A stretch of DNA of 64,000 nucleotides from Caldilineaceae bacterium bin34 (GTDB lineage: Bacteria; Chloroflexota; Anaerolineae; Caldilineales; Caldilineaceae), in the NCBI GenBank assembly GCA_002238555.1, contig MPMO01000021.1:1-64000 (forward strand), in the 5' to 3' direction. Positions 61,975 to 64,000 of this stretch are shown here, piece by piece (positions within the stretch are counted from its first letter, which is position 1; each line of letters begins with the position of its first letter). The notes under the pieces were generated by a model. The model was not told where the DNA came from and made no database searches. It worked only from the letters and a program-made list of their open reading frames with translations. The position numbers and the translations under genes were made by a program.

Positions 61975-63939
61975 GTGCCTCACCTGGGGCCGGTGCTGGA
62001 CCACTGGCAGAAGGAGCAGGCCCGGATGGGACCAGATTGGTGGATGAGAGTAGATTGGTCGCAGCACCAAGCTATCCAGGCCGAGTGGAGCCGTTGGGAT
62101 TCCGCCCTGCTGACCCCGGTTCCCCACTTGGAGCAGTTGACGTTCGGGGGCCTGTACCTGACCGCGGCCAACTTGGATTTTCTGAATCCGACACCGCGGT
62201 TGCGCCGCCTGATCCTTGACGGAGCAATGCGGTCCATGCCCCCTAAGCTGCTGGCTCCTGTGCCTCAACTGGAGCACCTGACCCTCCGCAGCCCCTTTCT
62301 GAAGGGTACGTCCCTTCCATCCACCTTGCTGACACCCGTTCCCCAGCTCCGTTCGCTCCACCTGCACGTGGGGGGCTATTTTGAATGGAACTATTTTTTT
62401 GAGGTGACATTGCCGAAAGGTCTGCTGGCACCGGTACCCCACTTGGAGTCATTGACGCTGGCAGGACATTTCGGGGTCCCGTCCGACCTGTTGGCCTATA
62501 CCCCTCGTCTCCGCTATCTGGGCGGGTTGCCCATGCGCCTGCTGCTGTCGGGGGGTCTGGAGAATCTGCACCATCTGGAAAGGGTGGCGTACAACTTCCC
62601 CTGGCCGTCGGGGTCGGCAACAGTGTGGCAGGACATCGCGGTGCAGGCGGAGGAGATGCCCTACCTGCAAAGCTTCAACGCATTGGGAGCTCCCCCCATT
62701 GTCCTAGATCCCTTGTCCTTCCTGCAGCAACTGGTTACCAGTCACCCGGGCAAGGATCACGAATTGCTCCAGCCGGGGGAGGGCCACTATCTGGAAGAGT
62801 GGCTGGTGGACAAGGGACAGCTCACCGAACTGCAATTCTTCGATCCAAAAGATTATCTTCAACCCTTCAGTTCCCACAGCCTGCAGACCACTCCGCGTCT
62901 GAAGTATCTGACGCTGAAGGGTCCCAAAGCCCTGCCGCCGGCTTTCCTGTCTGCCGTCCCCTATCTGCAGGGCCTGGAATTTCAGAACGGTTATTGGTCC
63001 CCGGAACCTTGGGCCTTGCCCGGGGACCTGTTGACCTACACGCCCGAACTCCGACACCTGGATCTGTCGTATCCGTTCCGATTGGAGGACTTGCCTCCGG
63101 ATTGGCTATCGCCCGTACCCCGGCTCCAAGCCCTGCATCTGTACCCGCTCCGGTTTGGTTCGCTACCGGCCGGACTACTGGCCCCGGTGCCCGGATTGCA
63201 GGAATTCAGCCTGGCGGTTCAGAGACCAGTGGAATCGAATGGGAACACTCCTCAGCCCCGGCTGGAGTTGCCGGTCGACTTCCTGGGGCACACGCCCGGT
63301 TTGGAGTCCCTGCAACTGGGAGACCCTCATCCCTGGTGGCGGCCCTTCGAAGATTATTACGGTGACTACAACATTGCGGCCCTCAGATACAGCGATCCGA
63401 TCTATGACCAAAGGCCACGAATTCTTGACCGTAGGCTCGAGACCCTACGGGGTCCTTACCCCGCAGAATTGCCGTCGCAGCGCTGGGTCCACCTGTCTTC
63501 CCTCCCGTCCACCTGGCTGGCGCCAGTACCCGCCCTGCGGACCCTGAAGCTGGGTCTGGCGGGCAGGGCCCTGCCCGAGACCCTGTTGGTCCCGGTGTCC
63601 GGGTTGCGCCACCTGGAGTTGGGTGTGGGACATACGGTCCTGCCGGCCCGTCTCCTGCAGCCGGTACCCGGGTTGCAGAATCTGGTCCTTAATCTGCATC
63701 AGGTTTCCTTGCCAGCTGGTTTGCTGACCGATCTGCCGTCCTTGCGCCAGTTGACCCTGCAAAGCAACTCCCTGCAGCGTCCTTCACGGGACTTTCTGGC
63801 CCAGGCCCCACAGTTGCGGACGCTGTTGTTGATAACCCCGTGGCAGGAGGTGATGTGGGAAGACCTGCTGGTGCGGTCTCCCTACCTGCGGGAGGTATGG
63901 TTGGGCTCCGACATCGAATTCCGGGCCCGGCCCCAATGA
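61966..63939 (+). CDS. Exported LRR protein, C-terminal leucine-rich-repeat part
   Basis: About 650 residues of leucine-rich repeats with an unusual consensus. The core LL-x-PVP-x-L-x-x-L-x-L (for example LLAPVPHLESLTL, LLTPVPQLRSLHL, WLSPVPRLQALHL) recurs about 18 times, spaced irregularly by 24-45 residues, and usually followed by LP or PxxLL. This frame has no proper start or signal of its own, so it is the continuation of the 60714 gene after a one-base shift. The combined product would be ~1,070 residues. The stop is TGA at 63937-63939. Confidence 0.78.
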   Translation: MQSVPHLGPVLDHWQKEQARMGPDWWMRVDWSQHQAIQAEWSRWDSALLTPVPHLEQLTFGGLYLTAANLDFLNPTPRLRRLILDGAMRSMPPKLLAPVPQLEHLTLRSPFLKGTSLPSTLLTPVPQLRSLHLHVGGYFEWNYFFEVTLPKGLLAPVPHLESLTLAGHFGVPSDLLAYTPRLRYLGGLPMRLLLSGGLENLHHLERVAYNFPWPSGSATVWQDIAVQAEEMPYLQSFNALGAPPIVLDPLSFLQQLVTSHPGKDHELLQPGEGHYLEEWLVDKGQLTELQFFDPKDYLQPFSSHSLQTTPRLKYLTLKGPKALPPAFLSAVPYLQGLEFQNGYWSPEPWALPGDLLTYTPELRHLDLSYPFRLEDLPPDWLSPVPRLQALHLYPLRFGSLPAGLLAPVPGLQEFSLAVQRPVESNGNTPQPRLELPVDFLGHTPGLESLQLGDPHPWWRPFEDYYGDYNIAALRYSDPIYDQRPRILDRRLETLRGPYPAELPSQRWVHLSSLPSTWLAPVPALRTLKLGLAGRALPETLLVPVSGLRHLELGVGHTVLPARLLQPVPGLQNLVLNLHQVSLPAGLLTDLPSLRQLTLQSNSLQRPSRDFLAQAPQLRTLLLITPWQEVMWEDLLVRSPYLREVWLGSDIEFRARPQ

Positions 63940-64000
63940 GAGGGACGTTCAGTCAGTCGGCGAGCCGCCCGGGAGGGCATCGCAGGCAGGAAAGGTGAGG

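Overview
The window is about 64 kb of high-GC bacterial chromosome. The gene content suggests a Chloroflexota-type heterotroph, possibly near the Caldilineaceae/Anaerolineae. The grounds are two CUT1 sugar ABC importers with Tat-type lipoprotein binding proteins, a form II CoxL-type molybdenum hydroxylase, a phytanoyl-CoA dioxygenase, RCC1-repeat and leucine-rich-repeat exported proteins, and many insertion sequences and toxin-antitoxin genes. That placement is an inference from repertoire; no rRNA or marker gene is present. The only RNA gene I can support is a tRNA-Arg(CCG).

Layout. 0-1.3 kb: the end of an IS630 element that has destroyed the toxin gene of an AbiE-type toxin-antitoxin pair. 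1.9-6.2 kb: a CoxG-S-L-M molybdenum hydroxylase operon (form II CODH type). 6.5-8.5 kb: an NfeD-like/flotillin membrane pair. 8.8-14.2 kb: an NAD-dependent formate dehydrogenase operon on the minus strand (NuoE-NuoF fusion, iron-sulphur subunit, selenocysteine-containing catalytic subunit, FdhD). The catalytic gene has an in-frame UGA(Sec) codon with a SECIS-like hairpin, and it is broken by a strange 118-bp imperfect duplication. 15-15.7 kb: HigBA. 16.2-20.5 kb: a PhyH dioxygenase and a sugar ABC importer. 20.6-24.8 kb: tRNA-Arg, a MoaD-like protein and a second three-subunit molybdenum hydroxylase. 25.2-28.6 kb: a large lipoprotein with 21 RCC1-type repeats split 7 + 14 by an ankyrin domain. 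29-34.1 kb: a second sugar ABC importer and an orphan hydantoinase B. 34.1-36.6 kb: small toxin-antitoxin-like modules, including a decayed HigB with its HigA and a HEPN protein with an unknown partner. 36.9-39.6 kb: an AT-rich island bounded by inverted IS110 remnants. 39.6-44.6 kb: two ABC exporter half-transporters around a DUF1854 protein. 45.3-48 kb: an ankyrin protein and an AAA/PD-(D/E)XK protein. 48.3-52.3 kb: VapBC (toxin decayed), a GYD protein, BrnTA, and MNT/resolvase debris. 52.4-58 kb: an insertion-sequence pile-up (IS630 interrupted by ISAs1, an intact IS5, a decayed IS4-like element). 58.8-63.9 kb: a NYN protein, a HEPN remnant, and a large exported leucine-rich-repeat protein in two frames with a 17-G tract.

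Three molybdenum enzymes lie within 25 kb (the Cox-type enzyme, formate dehydrogenase, and the second hydroxylase with a MoaD-like gene), so cofactor supply and oxidative catabolism are a common theme of the first half. The second half is dominated by genome flux. Several toxin or nuclease genes are broken while their antitoxins survive, and IS remnants mark the junctions. Neither sugar importer has its own ATPase gene here, so a shared ATPase encoded elsewhere is expected.
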